A stretch of 5,851 bases of DNA from contig CAJJOO010000107.1 of assembly GCA_905193395.1 (NCBI GenBank), positions 1-5,851 on the forward strand, given 5' to 3'. This stretch comes from an uncultured Porphyromonadaceae bacterium. Lineage in GTDB: Bacteria > Bacteroidota > Bacteroidia > Bacteroidales > Muribaculaceae. The notes below the pieces were generated by a model, which did no database searches, had not been told where the DNA came from, and saw only the letters and a program-made list of their open reading frames with translations. Numbering within the stretch: position 1 is the stretch's first letter; each line of letters begins with the position of its first letter. Positions 1 to 5,544 of this stretch are shown here, one piece after another. A program made the position numbers and the translations under genes.

Positions 1-2
1 TC

Positions 3-1697
3 GTGACCGACAACGCCGGCAAATTCGTCTTCCGCGGACTGTCCCGGGGGAAATACATCGTCGAGGTCTCATACGTCGGCTGCACCACCGCGTTCGCTGA
101 CGCCACCGTCGCCGCCGCAAACGTAGCCCTGCCCGATGTGGTCCTTTCCGAAAACTCCATCGCCCTGCGCGAAACCGTCGTCACCGGCATACGCACACCC
201 ATCACCGTAAAGGAAGACACCATAGAATACAACGCCGAGGCCTACCGCACGCCGCCGGGCGCCGCCGTCGAGGAACTGCTCAAGCGCCTCCCGGGCGTCG
301 AAGTCGGCTCGGACGGCACCATCACCGCCAACGGCCAGCAGGTGACCAAAATCCTCATCGACGGCAAGGAATTTTTCAGCGACGATCCCACCGTGGCCTC
401 GCGCAACCTGCCCGTTAACATGGTACAGAGTCTCCAGGTAGTCAACCGCAAAAGCGACCTGGCCCGCCTCACCGGCGTGGACGACGGCGAGGACGAGACC
501 GTCATCAACCTCACCGTCAAGAAGGACATGCACAACGGCTGGTTCGGCAACTTCGAGGCCGGATACGGCTCCGACAGCCGATACGGTGTCAAATTCAACG
601 TAAACCGCTTTGTCAACGGCAACCAGTTCACCTTCCTGGGCGCCGCGAACAACATAAACGACCTCAGTTTCAACGACGGCACGGCCTCGCGCTTCCGCCG
701 TTTCGGAGGCAACAACGGCATAACCACCTCGCAGGCCCTCGGCGTGAACTTCAACGTGGGCCGCGGCGAGATTCTACGCGTCGGCGGCGACGTGATGTAC
801 ACCCGCAGCGTGCGCGACACCCGCCGAAGTTCAACCCGCCAGTACCTCCTGGAATCGTTCTCGCCCTACTACATGTCTGGCCGCGAGGCCGGCGACCGCG
901 GCAACAACGTACGCGCCGACTTCCGCATGGAATGGAAGCCCGACACGCTCACCACCCTCGATTTCCGCCCCAATTTCTCCTACAACCACAATAATTCATG
1001 GGCGGTCGATTCGTCCCTTACCGCCGGCGCGCCCGACGGCTCCGACCCCGTAACCCGCAGCCTCAACCGAAACGCCTCGCGCGGAACATCCTGGGAGGCA
1101 GGCGGACGACTCATATTCAACCGCAAATTCGCCTCGCGCCGCGGCCGCGCAATCTCGCTGTTCGTCAACTACCGTTTCAGCGACGTGCGCGAGTATGAAA
1201 GTTCCTATTCATGGAACAAATTCTTCCAGGCCGACGACTCTGTGGACCTCTACGACCAGTGGACCGACAACCACACCTGGACCAACAACATTTCGGCCCG
1301 CGTCTCCTGGACCGAACCGCTTGGGAACCCTGCGAAAGGCAACTTCCTCACCTTCGCCTACCGCTTCCAGTACCGTTGGAACAACGCCGACAAACTGGTA
1401 TACGACCATCCCGTCACCTTCCCCGACGGAGCCGGTAATCTCGCCCGAGGACGTGTTCAACGACAACCTCAGCAACCGATTCCGCAACGACTACATGAAC
1501 CAGGACATCCGCGCCGGCTTCAAGCACGTCTCGCGCCTCCACAACATCGACGTGGGCCTGTCGCTCGTGCCCCAGTCCACCCGCTCGATCGACCTCATCA
1601 ACTCCGAACGCAATATCCCGCGCCGACTGGTCTGGAACTACGCCCCCTATCTGCGCTACCGCTGGCGCAAGTCCAAGACCCAGGCCCTGCAGATTGA
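3..1697 (+). CDS. TonB-dependent-receptor-like outer membrane protein, N-terminal part (5'-partial, frameshifted near 1443-1446)
   Basis: This is the upstream part of a large outer membrane β-barrel protein, probably a transporter of unknown substrate. The gene is already open at the window edge, so the GTG at 3 is an internal valine and the signal peptide is missing. Counting from base 3, residues 1-50 are the end of a carboxypeptidase-regulatory-like β-sandwich (NAGKFVFRGLSRGKYIVEV). Residues 54-75 form a linker (ALRETVVTG). Residues 76-172 are plug-like, with ELLKRLPGVEV, ILIDGKEFFSDDP and ETVINLTVKKD. The barrel begins near residue 180 (GWFGNFEAGYG) with alternating aromatic strands. Sense coding ends at about residue 481 (base 1445). 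The remaining roughly 84 codons to the stop at 1695-1697 give an Arg/Pro/Gln-rich string typical of an out-of-frame read, while the barrel continues in another frame. No SusD-like partner is present in the window. Domain assignment is from family knowledge; the substrate is unknown. Confidence 0.85.
   Translation: MTDNAGKFVFRGLSRGKYIVEVSYVGCTTAFADATVAAANVALPDVVLSENSIALRETVVTGIRTPITVKEDTIEYNAEAYRTPPGAAVEELLKRLPGVEVGSDGTITANGQQVTKILIDGKEFFSDDPTVASRNLPVNMVQSLQVVNRKSDLARLTGVDDGEDETVINLTVKKDMHNGWFGNFEAGYGSDSRYGVKFNVNRFVNGNQFTFLGAANNINDLSFNDGTASRFRRFGGNNGITTSQALGVNFNVGRGEILRVGGDVMYTRSVRDTRRSSTRQYLLESFSPYYMSGREAGDRGNNVRADFRMEWKPDTLTTLDFRPNFSYNHNNSWAVDSSLTAGAPDGSDPVTRSLNRNASRGTSWEAGGRLIFNRKFASRRGRAISLFVNYRFSDVREYESSYSWNKFFQADDSVDLYDQWTDNHTWTNNISARVSWTEPLGNPAKGNFLTFAYRFQYRWNNADKLVYDHPVTFPDGAGNLARGRVQRQPQQPIPQRLHEPGHPRRLQARLAPPQHRRGPVARAPVHPLDRPHQLRTQYPAPTGLELRPLSALPLAQVQDPGPAD
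1417..1447 (+). other. Reading-frame break inside the outer membrane receptor gene
   Basis: Upstream of this stretch the protein-like frame has codons starting at positions divisible by 3 (for example NADKLVYDHPVTFPDG). Downstream it is the frame one base later (EDVFNDNLSNRFRND). The best switch point is the CCC at 1444-1446. Removing one base there reads ...GNLAEDVFND, while adding two Cs reads ...GNLAPEDVFND. Neither frame has a stop in the immediate neighbourhood, so the exact base is not fixed. It could be a natural pseudogenising indel, phase variation, or a sequencing or assembly error. The sequence alone cannot tell these apart. Confidence 0.8.
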
Positions 1698-2646
1698 CTA
1701 CATGGGACGCTCGTCCCAGCCCACAATCGCCCAGTTGCAGCCCGTCGCCGACATGAGCGACCCTCTGAACATCGTCATCGGTAATCCGGACCTCGACCCC
1801 TCGTTCACCCACAATCTGCGCCTGCGCTTCCACAACTTCAACCGCGACACCCAGCGCTCGGTGATGCTGATGATGGACGCGCGTCTGGTCCAGAACTCTA
1901 TCGTCTCCAAAACCACCTACGACCCCACCACCGGCGGCCGCGTAACAGAATACACCAACGTCAACGGCGTCTGGAACGTCCGCGCCATGAACATGGTTTC
2001 ATTCCCCTTCCGCGACAAGGCATGGACTTTCAACAACCACACCATGCTCTACTATTCCAACGCCGTCGGCTTCAACAACGGGCGCCGCAACCGCTCAGGC
2101 TCGTTCAACTTCAACATCTCGCCCGGAATCGCCTGGCGCCCCGACTATGTGGAACTGGAACTCCGTCCGCGCTACTCGCTGCAGACCGTCCACAACACTG
2201 TCAGCACGGCGGCCGACCGCACCGTCCACTCATACGGCGGCCAACTTTATGCCGCCTACAATGCCCCATTCGGCCTGCTGCTCAACTCCGACCTCTCATA
2301 CACCGCCACACGTGGCTACACCGAAGGCTATGACGAGAACCGCTGGATGTGGAACGCCTCGATAGGCTATCAGTTCCTCAAGGACCGCGCCCTCACCCTC
2401 TCGCTCAAGGCCTATGACATCCTGGCCCAGCAGTCCAGCATCTCGCGCAACGTGACCGCCAACTATATCGAGGACGTGATGAACAACACCCTCGGACGTT
2501 ATGTGATGTTCAGCGTCGTATATAAGTTCAACACCTTCGGCAAGGGCGCCACTCCAGAACGCCGCGAATCCTTCGGCCCGGGCGGAGGCCATCCCGGGCC
2601 GCCTCCGGGCGCCCCGCGCCCTCCGATGGGCGGAAGACCTTTCTGA
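1447..2646 (+). CDS. TonB-dependent-receptor-like outer membrane protein, C-terminal barrel part (continues 3-1445 in another frame)
   Basis: This is the second half of the same β-barrel, read one base out of register with the first half. Convincing sequence starts at EDVFNDNLSNRFRNDY and runs through motifs typical of the Bacteroidetes OMP_b-brl_3-type barrel: RSSQPTIAQLQPVADMSDP, IGNPDLDPSFTHNLRLRF, ENRWMWNASIGYQFL and ISRNVTANYIEDVMNNTL. The last strand is YVMFSVVYKFNTF, followed by a tail of about 35 residues rich in Gly and Pro that ends GGRPF. The frame is also open upstream to an ATG at 1195, but bases 1195-1440 there give Ser/Thr/Pro-rich shadow sequence while the real protein is in the other frame, so that ATG is not a credible start. 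An ATG at 1495 (MNQDIRAGF) could start an annotated fragment. If joined, the two parts give about 880 residues in the window. The stop is TGA at 2644-2646. Confidence 0.85.
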   Translation, partial: EDVFNDNLSNRFRNDYMNQDIRAGFKHVSRLHNIDVGLSLVPQSTRSIDLINSERNIPRRLVWNYAPYLRYRWRKSKTQALQIDYMGRSSQPTIAQLQPVADMSDPLNIVIGNPDLDPSFTHNLRLRFHNFNRDTQRSVMLMMDARLVQNSIVSKTTYDPTTGGRVTEYTNVNGVWNVRAMNMVSFPFRDKAWTFNNHTMLYYSNAVGFNNGRRNRSGSFNFNISPGIAWRPDYVELELRPRYSLQTVHNTVSTAADRTVHSYGGQLYAAYNAPFGLLLNSDLSYTATRGYTEGYDENRWMWNASIGYQFLKDRALTLSLKAYDILAQQSSISRNVTANYIEDVMNNTLGRYVMFSVVYKFNTFGKGATPERRESFGPGGGHPGPPPGAPRPPMGGRPF

Positions 2647-2712
2647 AACCGTAACAGACTGACAAAGCAATATTTTTTCATAACATTTTCATAAGTTGAT
2701 TTGTGTGAATAA

Positions 2713-2745
2713 AGGGCCGGTTCCTCGCGATGAAGAGCCGGCCCT
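2713..2745. terminator. GC-rich hairpin downstream of the receptor gene (possible weak terminator)
   Basis: AGGGCCGG (2713-2720) pairs perfectly with CCGGCCCT (2738-2745) across a 17-base loop, in which CTC (2724-2726) and GAG (2735-2737) could add three pairs. It lies 67 bases after the receptor stop. No T-run follows on the + strand (GCCATATAC). On the - strand the hairpin is followed by TTATTC, still a poor tract. It may be a factor-dependent or degraded terminator, or a 3'-end stabilising stem. Confidence 0.5.
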
Positions 2746-2768
2746 GCCATATACATATAGGTGGATGG

Positions 2769-2849
2769 TTTATGTGGCTTATGTAATTTATGTGGTTTAT
2801 GAGATGTATATATTTTATGTGATTTATGTTTCTTATGTCTTTCTGTCCA
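2769..2849. repeat. Degenerate 9-bp tandem repeat, consensus TTTATGTGR, about 9 units
   Basis: Reading in steps of nine from 2769 gives TTTATGTGG, CTTATGTAA, TTTATGTGG, TTTATGAGA, TGTATATAT, TTTATGTGA, TTTATGTTT, CTTATGTCT and TTCTGTCCA. The core TTATGT is intact in six of the nine units, the period never slips, and the ends are more decayed. The array lies in the gene-free space between two convergent genes, between the hairpin at 2713-2745 and the terminator at 2872-2916. Its AT-rich composition contrasts sharply with the GC-rich genes. Function is unknown. Confidence 0.75.
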
Positions 2850-2871
2850 AGAATCTCCTATTCTCCTGTCT

Positions 2872-2916
2872 AAAAAAACAGGCCCCCGGCGTTTGCAACC
2901 GGAGACCTATTTTTTT
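2872..2916. terminator. Bidirectional intrinsic terminator between convergent genes
   Basis: Seven As (2872-2878) precede a GC-rich stem and seven Ts (2910-2916) follow it. AGG (2880-2882) pairs with CCT (2907-2909), and CCGG (2886-2889) pairs with CCGG (2899-2902), around a small imperfect internal loop. The apical part can also fold as GTT/AAC. Both strands therefore read hairpin then T7, which suits termination of the + strand receptor gene and of the - strand OmpH-like gene, whose stop is 18 bases away. Confidence 0.8.
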
Positions 2917-2934
2917 ATCGTGGCGAGGACGCTA

Positions 2935-3576
2935 TCACTTTGCGGCCGGAGCGGCGGCTGCGGCAGGGGCAGCGGGAGCTTCGGGAGCGGCTGTGGCCGA
3001 TGCGGGCTGGTAGCGGTCATTCAGCATCTTGATCACCATATCGGTGATATCGAGTGCCGGGTCAACATAATATGTCACGGCCACGTCCTGCACAACCTGG
3101 AAGTTATATTTCGCGCAGATGTCCTTGACAACGGCACGCAGAGAATCCTGCATGCGTGCGGCAACGGACAACTGATAGTTCTGCAGTTCGCCCTGACGCT
3201 GCGCAAACCAACGCTGGTTGGCCTCGTCGGCTGCCTGAATCTCGTTTTCATCCTTCTGACGCGAAGCCTCGGTCATATAGATGTTGTTCTGACGTTTCTG
3301 TGCATACGTGTTCACGCGCTGCTGCAGTTGCGAGCGGCGGGTGTTCACCTGCGACTCAAACTGTTGGCCGGCCCGTTCGAGTTCCGCCATAAGTTCACGC
3401 GCAAGTACATAGTTGCTGAATACCGAATCGGAATTCAGATAGCGGACATTGATTGCCGAATTGTCGCCGGGCACGACTGCGGCAGCCTCGGCAGCTTTCT
3501 CCTTATCGGAGCAACTTGCCGCCGTGAGTGCGCATACTGCCATCAATGCGGCCACGGTGAGTTTAAGTTTTTTCAT
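2935..3576 (-). CDS. OmpH/Skp-family protein, predicted lipoprotein
   Basis: The product is 213 residues and resembles Skp/OmpH periplasmic chaperones, which hold unfolded outer membrane proteins. Residues 1-21 form a basic then hydrophobic signal sequence ending in a relaxed lipobox (LTAASC), with Cys22 as the likely lipidated residue, followed by charged SDKEK. Residues 44-62 (VRYLNSDSVFSNYVLAREL) match the family's first strand and helix start. Residues 63-150 are a Gln/Arg/Glu-rich α-helical region expected to form the coiled-coil arms. Residues 170-189 (VDPALDITDMVIKMLNDRY) match the conserved C-terminal element. The tail from 190 is Ala/Pro-rich. Classical Skp is soluble, so the lipid anchor is a difference. 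The gene lies 38 bases downstream of the small membrane-protein gene on the same strand and probably shares its transcript. Family assignment is confident; the chaperone role is inferred. Confidence 0.85.
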   Translation of the reverse strand: MKKLKLTVAALMAVCALTAASCSDKEKAAEAAAVVPGDNSAINVRYLNSDSVFSNYVLARELMAELERAGQQFESQVNTRRSQLQQRVNTYAQKRQNNIYMTEASRQKDENEIQAADEANQRWFAQRQGELQNYQLSVAARMQDSLRAVVKDICAKYNFQVVQDVAVTYYVDPALDITDMVIKMLNDRYQPASATAAPEAPAAPAAAAAPAAK

Positions 3577-3614
3577 GTGTGAACTGAAAGGTTCTAATAT
3601 TAATTAATGTAAAA

Positions 3615-3791
3615 TTATTTCGCTTCCATCTCGCGGCTCCGGTCCTTTTGCAGCGCTTGCCGGGGCCCAAGCGCCTTGATGTCGTGGGCATGGCCCGACG
3701 GAAATTTTCCGTCTTTGACAAACAGCACTTTAACTCCGAGAAGCACGAATGATATAGCCAGAATGGCTACTGTCAGAACTGCGGTTTTCAT
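3615..3791 (-). CDS. Small single-pass membrane protein (58 aa), conserved Bacteroidales-type hypothetical
   Basis: The reading frame runs from ATG at 3791-3789 to TAA at 3617-3615 and encodes 58 residues. Residues 1-25 form one hydrophobic segment (AVLTVAILAISFVLLGVKVL), followed by a short basic and polar tail containing FVKDGKFPSGHAHDIKAL and QKDRSREMEAK. From memory, the pattern hydrophobic helix, VFFVKxGKFPSGH, KAL..., QxxDRE recurs in short Bacteroidales proteins of unknown function; I cannot name a Pfam family. The homologues I recall carry a Cys in the C-terminal part that is absent here. Support for coding comes from a perfect Bacteroidetes -7 box just upstream (3814-3821), codon use like the neighbours, and the position in front of the OmpH-like gene. 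Function is unknown; an inner membrane location is inferred. Confidence 0.75.
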   Translation of the reverse strand: MKTAVLTVAILAISFVLLGVKVLFVKDGKFPSGHAHDIKALGPRQALQKDRSREMEAK

Positions 3792-3813
3792 GCCTGAGAC
3801 TCGTTTTTGCGTG

Positions 3814-3821
3814 CAAATATA
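3814..3821 (-). promoter_or_regulatory. Bacteroidetes -7 promoter element for the small membrane protein/OmpH-like unit
   Basis: On the - strand this reads TATATTTG, an exact match to the Bacteroidetes -7 consensus TAnnTTTG. It lies 22 bases before the ATG at 3791, so the leader would be short. No clear TTTG -33 element is found 19-21 bases upstream, which leaves some doubt. Confidence 0.6.
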
Positions 3822-3856
3822 GGAAAGTTTGCGTTATTTTTTGTCCGTTTTCGATT

Positions 3857-3864
3857 TATTTTTG
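3857..3864 (+). promoter_or_regulatory. Candidate -7 promoter element upstream of pepD
   Basis: TATTTTTG matches TAnnTTTG exactly and points toward pepD, 105 bases before its ATG. A TTTG at the expected -33 spacing is not present; the nearest copies are 13 and 25 bases upstream. In an AT-rich spacer such a match can arise by chance. Confidence 0.35.
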
Positions 3865-3890
3865 TAACTTAGAGCGCGGAAATAATCATA

Positions 3891-3921
3891 TTTAACAATA
3901 CCGCTACAATACATAACTTTA
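3891..3921 (+). promoter_or_regulatory. Alternative pepD promoter candidate (TTTA-N19-TAACTTTA)
   Basis: TTTA (3891-3894) and TAACTTTA (3914-3921) are separated by 19 bases, the usual spacing for TTTG and TAnnTTTG, and each has one mismatch (final G to A). It would give a leader of roughly 40 bases before the ATG at 3970. Spacing is better, but the sequence match is worse, than at 3857-3864. Confidence 0.3.
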
Positions 3922-3969
3922 TTAAACAAGTTTTAACCCGCATTCTTTCATTCCTAATTTTCATATACT

Positions 3970-5430
3970 ATGACTATCAAAGACCTTAAACCCGCCGCGG
4001 TTTTTGAGATTTTCGATCAAATCAACCACGTGCCGCGTCCCTCCAAAAAGGAAGGCAAAATCCGTCAGTTCCTGCTCGACTTCGCAGCCAAGCACGGCAT
4101 CGCCGCAAAAACAGACGCTGTGGGCAACGTCGTGATGTCGAAACCCGCCTCCAAAGGACACGAGGATGCTCCGACAACTATCCTCCAGGCTCACATGGAC
4201 ATGGTGTGCGAAAGCAACGACAAGAACTTCGACTTTGAGAACAACCCCATAAAGACTATCGTCGACGGCGACTGGCTCCGCGCCGACGGCACCACCCTCG
4301 GCGCCGACAACGGCATCGGCATGGCCGCCGCTCTCGCCGTACTCACCGACGACTCCCTGGTTCACGGACCCATCGAATGTCTCTTCACCGTAGACGAGGA
4401 AACCGGCCTCACGGGTGCCTACAACCTGGGCGAAGGCATGATTACCGGTAAATTCCTCCTGAACCTCGACTCCGAGGACGATGCCGAAATCTTCGTAGGC
4501 TGCGCAGGCGGCGTCGACACCACCTGCACGTTCCACTACGAACGCTCCATGGCCCCCACCGATTTCCACTACTTCCTGCTCGACATCTCCAAGGGTCTCG
4601 GCGGACACTCGGGCGGCGACATCCACCTGGGACGCGCCAACGCCAACAAACTTCTGGCCCGTTTCCTCTGGAACCTTTCCAGGAAGCATGAAATCTCACT
4701 GGCCGAAATCGACGGCGGCAACCTGCGCAACGCCATTCCCCGCGCCGCACACGCCCTCTTCGGCGTGCACACTTCCAACAAGGAAGAGGTCGTGGCTCTG
4801 TTCAACCAATACGTGGCTGATGTCAAGGACGAATACGCCGACATCGAACCCACCCTCGAAATCACCCTCGAGACCCGCGAGCGCCCCGAATACTGCGTCG
4901 ACACACAGACCACGATGAACCTTATCCGCGCACTCTACTGCGCTCCCCACGGAGTCCAGTCCATGAGCCGCGACATCGAAGGCCTCGTCGAGACCTCGAC
5001 CAATCTTGCTTCCGTCAAGATGAAGCCCGAGAACACGATTCTCGTCACCACTTCCCAGCGCTCCTCCGTCGAAAGCCGCAAGTGGGACATCGCCAACCAG
5101 GTCGAGGCCCTCTTCGACCTCGCAGGTGCCAAGGTTACCCACGGCGACGGCTATCCTGGCTGGAAACCCAACATGAAGTCCACAATCATGCACCTGGCTT
5201 CCGACGCCTACGAGGAACTCTACGGCGTGAAACCCGCCGTCAAGGCCATCCACGCCGGCCTGGAATGTGGTCTGTTCAAGGAGAAGATGCCCGAACTGGA
5301 CATGGTTTCCTTCGGTCCCACCCTGCAAGGCGTACACTCGCCCAGCGAACGCATGTACATTCCCGCTGTTGAGCGTTTCTGGGGCCAGTTGACCCGCACA
5401 CTCGAAAAAGTCGCCGACCTCAAGAACTGA
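3970..5430 (+). CDS. pepD: Aminoacyl-histidine dipeptidase (peptidase M20, PepD-type)
   Basis: This is a cytosolic metal-dependent dipeptidase expected to hydrolyse Xaa-His dipeptides such as carnosine and other short peptides. At 486 residues it is about the length of E. coli PepD and looks intact. The M20 metal site is complete: His75 and catalytic Asp77 in QAHMDMV, bridging Asp113 in GADNGIG, catalytic Glu143 and metal ligand Glu144 in VDEETGLTG, Asp167 in LNLDSEDD, and His456 in GVHSPSERM. The lid/dimerisation domain carries GLGGHSGGDIHLGRANA (His213), and SSVESRK and GYPGWKPN are also typical of PepD. The start ATG has no Shine-Dalgarno sequence but follows an AT-rich leader, as is usual in Bacteroidetes. 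The gene is divergent from the small membrane-protein unit and is closed by a strong stem-loop, so it is probably monocistronic. Residue roles are by alignment from memory with characterised PepD. Confidence 0.95.
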   Translation: MTIKDLKPAAVFEIFDQINHVPRPSKKEGKIRQFLLDFAAKHGIAAKTDAVGNVVMSKPASKGHEDAPTTILQAHMDMVCESNDKNFDFENNPIKTIVDGDWLRADGTTLGADNGIGMAAALAVLTDDSLVHGPIECLFTVDEETGLTGAYNLGEGMITGKFLLNLDSEDDAEIFVGCAGGVDTTCTFHYERSMAPTDFHYFLLDISKGLGGHSGGDIHLGRANANKLLARFLWNLSRKHEISLAEIDGGNLRNAIPRAAHALFGVHTSNKEEVVALFNQYVADVKDEYADIEPTLEITLETRERPEYCVDTQTTMNLIRALYCAPHGVQSMSRDIEGLVETSTNLASVKMKPENTILVTTSQRSSVESRKWDIANQVEALFDLAGAKVTHGDGYPGWKPNMKSTIMHLASDAYEELYGVKPAVKAIHAGLECGLFKEKMPELDMVSFGPTLQGVHSPSERMYIPAVERFWGQLTRTLEKVADLKN

Positions 5431-5445
5431 CGGCAACCCGATAAC

Positions 5446-5497
5446 AAGCCCGCGCACGGCGTCCTCAACAATGACGGGCCGCGCGCGGGCTTTAAAA
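5446..5497 (+). terminator. Intrinsic terminator of pepD
   Basis: AAGCCCGCGC (5446-5455) pairs perfectly with GCGCGGGCTT (5483-5492), a 10-bp GC-rich stem. Inside it CGG (5457-5459) with CCG (5479-5481), and CGTC (5460-5463) with GACG (5473-5476), extend the helix. The stem is followed by TTAAAACTTTT, a modest T-rich tract. It starts 16 bases after the pepD stop. Confidence 0.75.
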
Positions 5498-5544
5498 CTT
5501 TTACGGGCCTCGCTCGCCTCATAGACAAACCTCACTCCCGCCTC

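Noticed and set aside
1195..1440. ATG at 1195 as the true start of a separate gene for the barrel's C-terminal half
   Set aside because: The first ~80 codons in that frame give Ser/Thr/Pro-rich sequence without family features, while the receptor is clearly encoded in the other frame over the same bases.
1430..1450. Programmed ribosomal frameshift in the receptor gene
   Set aside because: There is no recognisable slippery heptamer, stimulatory stem-loop or early stop in the first frame; the first frame runs on about 84 codons. A simple indel or sequencing error explains it better.
1..2646. SusC-type polysaccharide uptake receptor with SusD partner
   Set aside because: The barrel motifs fit the OMP_b-brl_3-type family better than SusC, and the gene is followed by a terminator and a convergent gene rather than a SusD lipoprotein.
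2769..2849. CRISPR array
   Set aside because: The units are 9 bp and directly adjacent with no spacers, and no cas genes are nearby.
2696..3013. Open + strand frame of 105 codons with a Tyr-Val-x repeat
   Set aside because: The periodic residues come from the 9-bp DNA repeat. The frame runs through the terminator at 2872-2916 and antisense into the OmpH-like gene, and its composition does not resemble the real genes.
2893..3582. Long + strand frame opposite the OmpH-like gene
   Set aside because: It is the antisense of a gene with a signal peptide and clear family motifs. Its start lies inside the terminator and its product looks like shadow sequence.
3610..3617. Internal promoter for the OmpH-like gene (TAATTTTA on the - strand)
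   Set aside because: It has one mismatch to the -7 consensus, no -33 element at the right distance, and overlaps the stop codon of the small upstream gene, so chance in an AT-rich gap is likelier.
4696..5535. 279-codon - strand frame opposite the 3' half of pepD and the terminator
   Set aside because: GC-rich C-ending codons keep antisense frames open. The product has no recognisable domain, while the + strand has a complete catalytic site.
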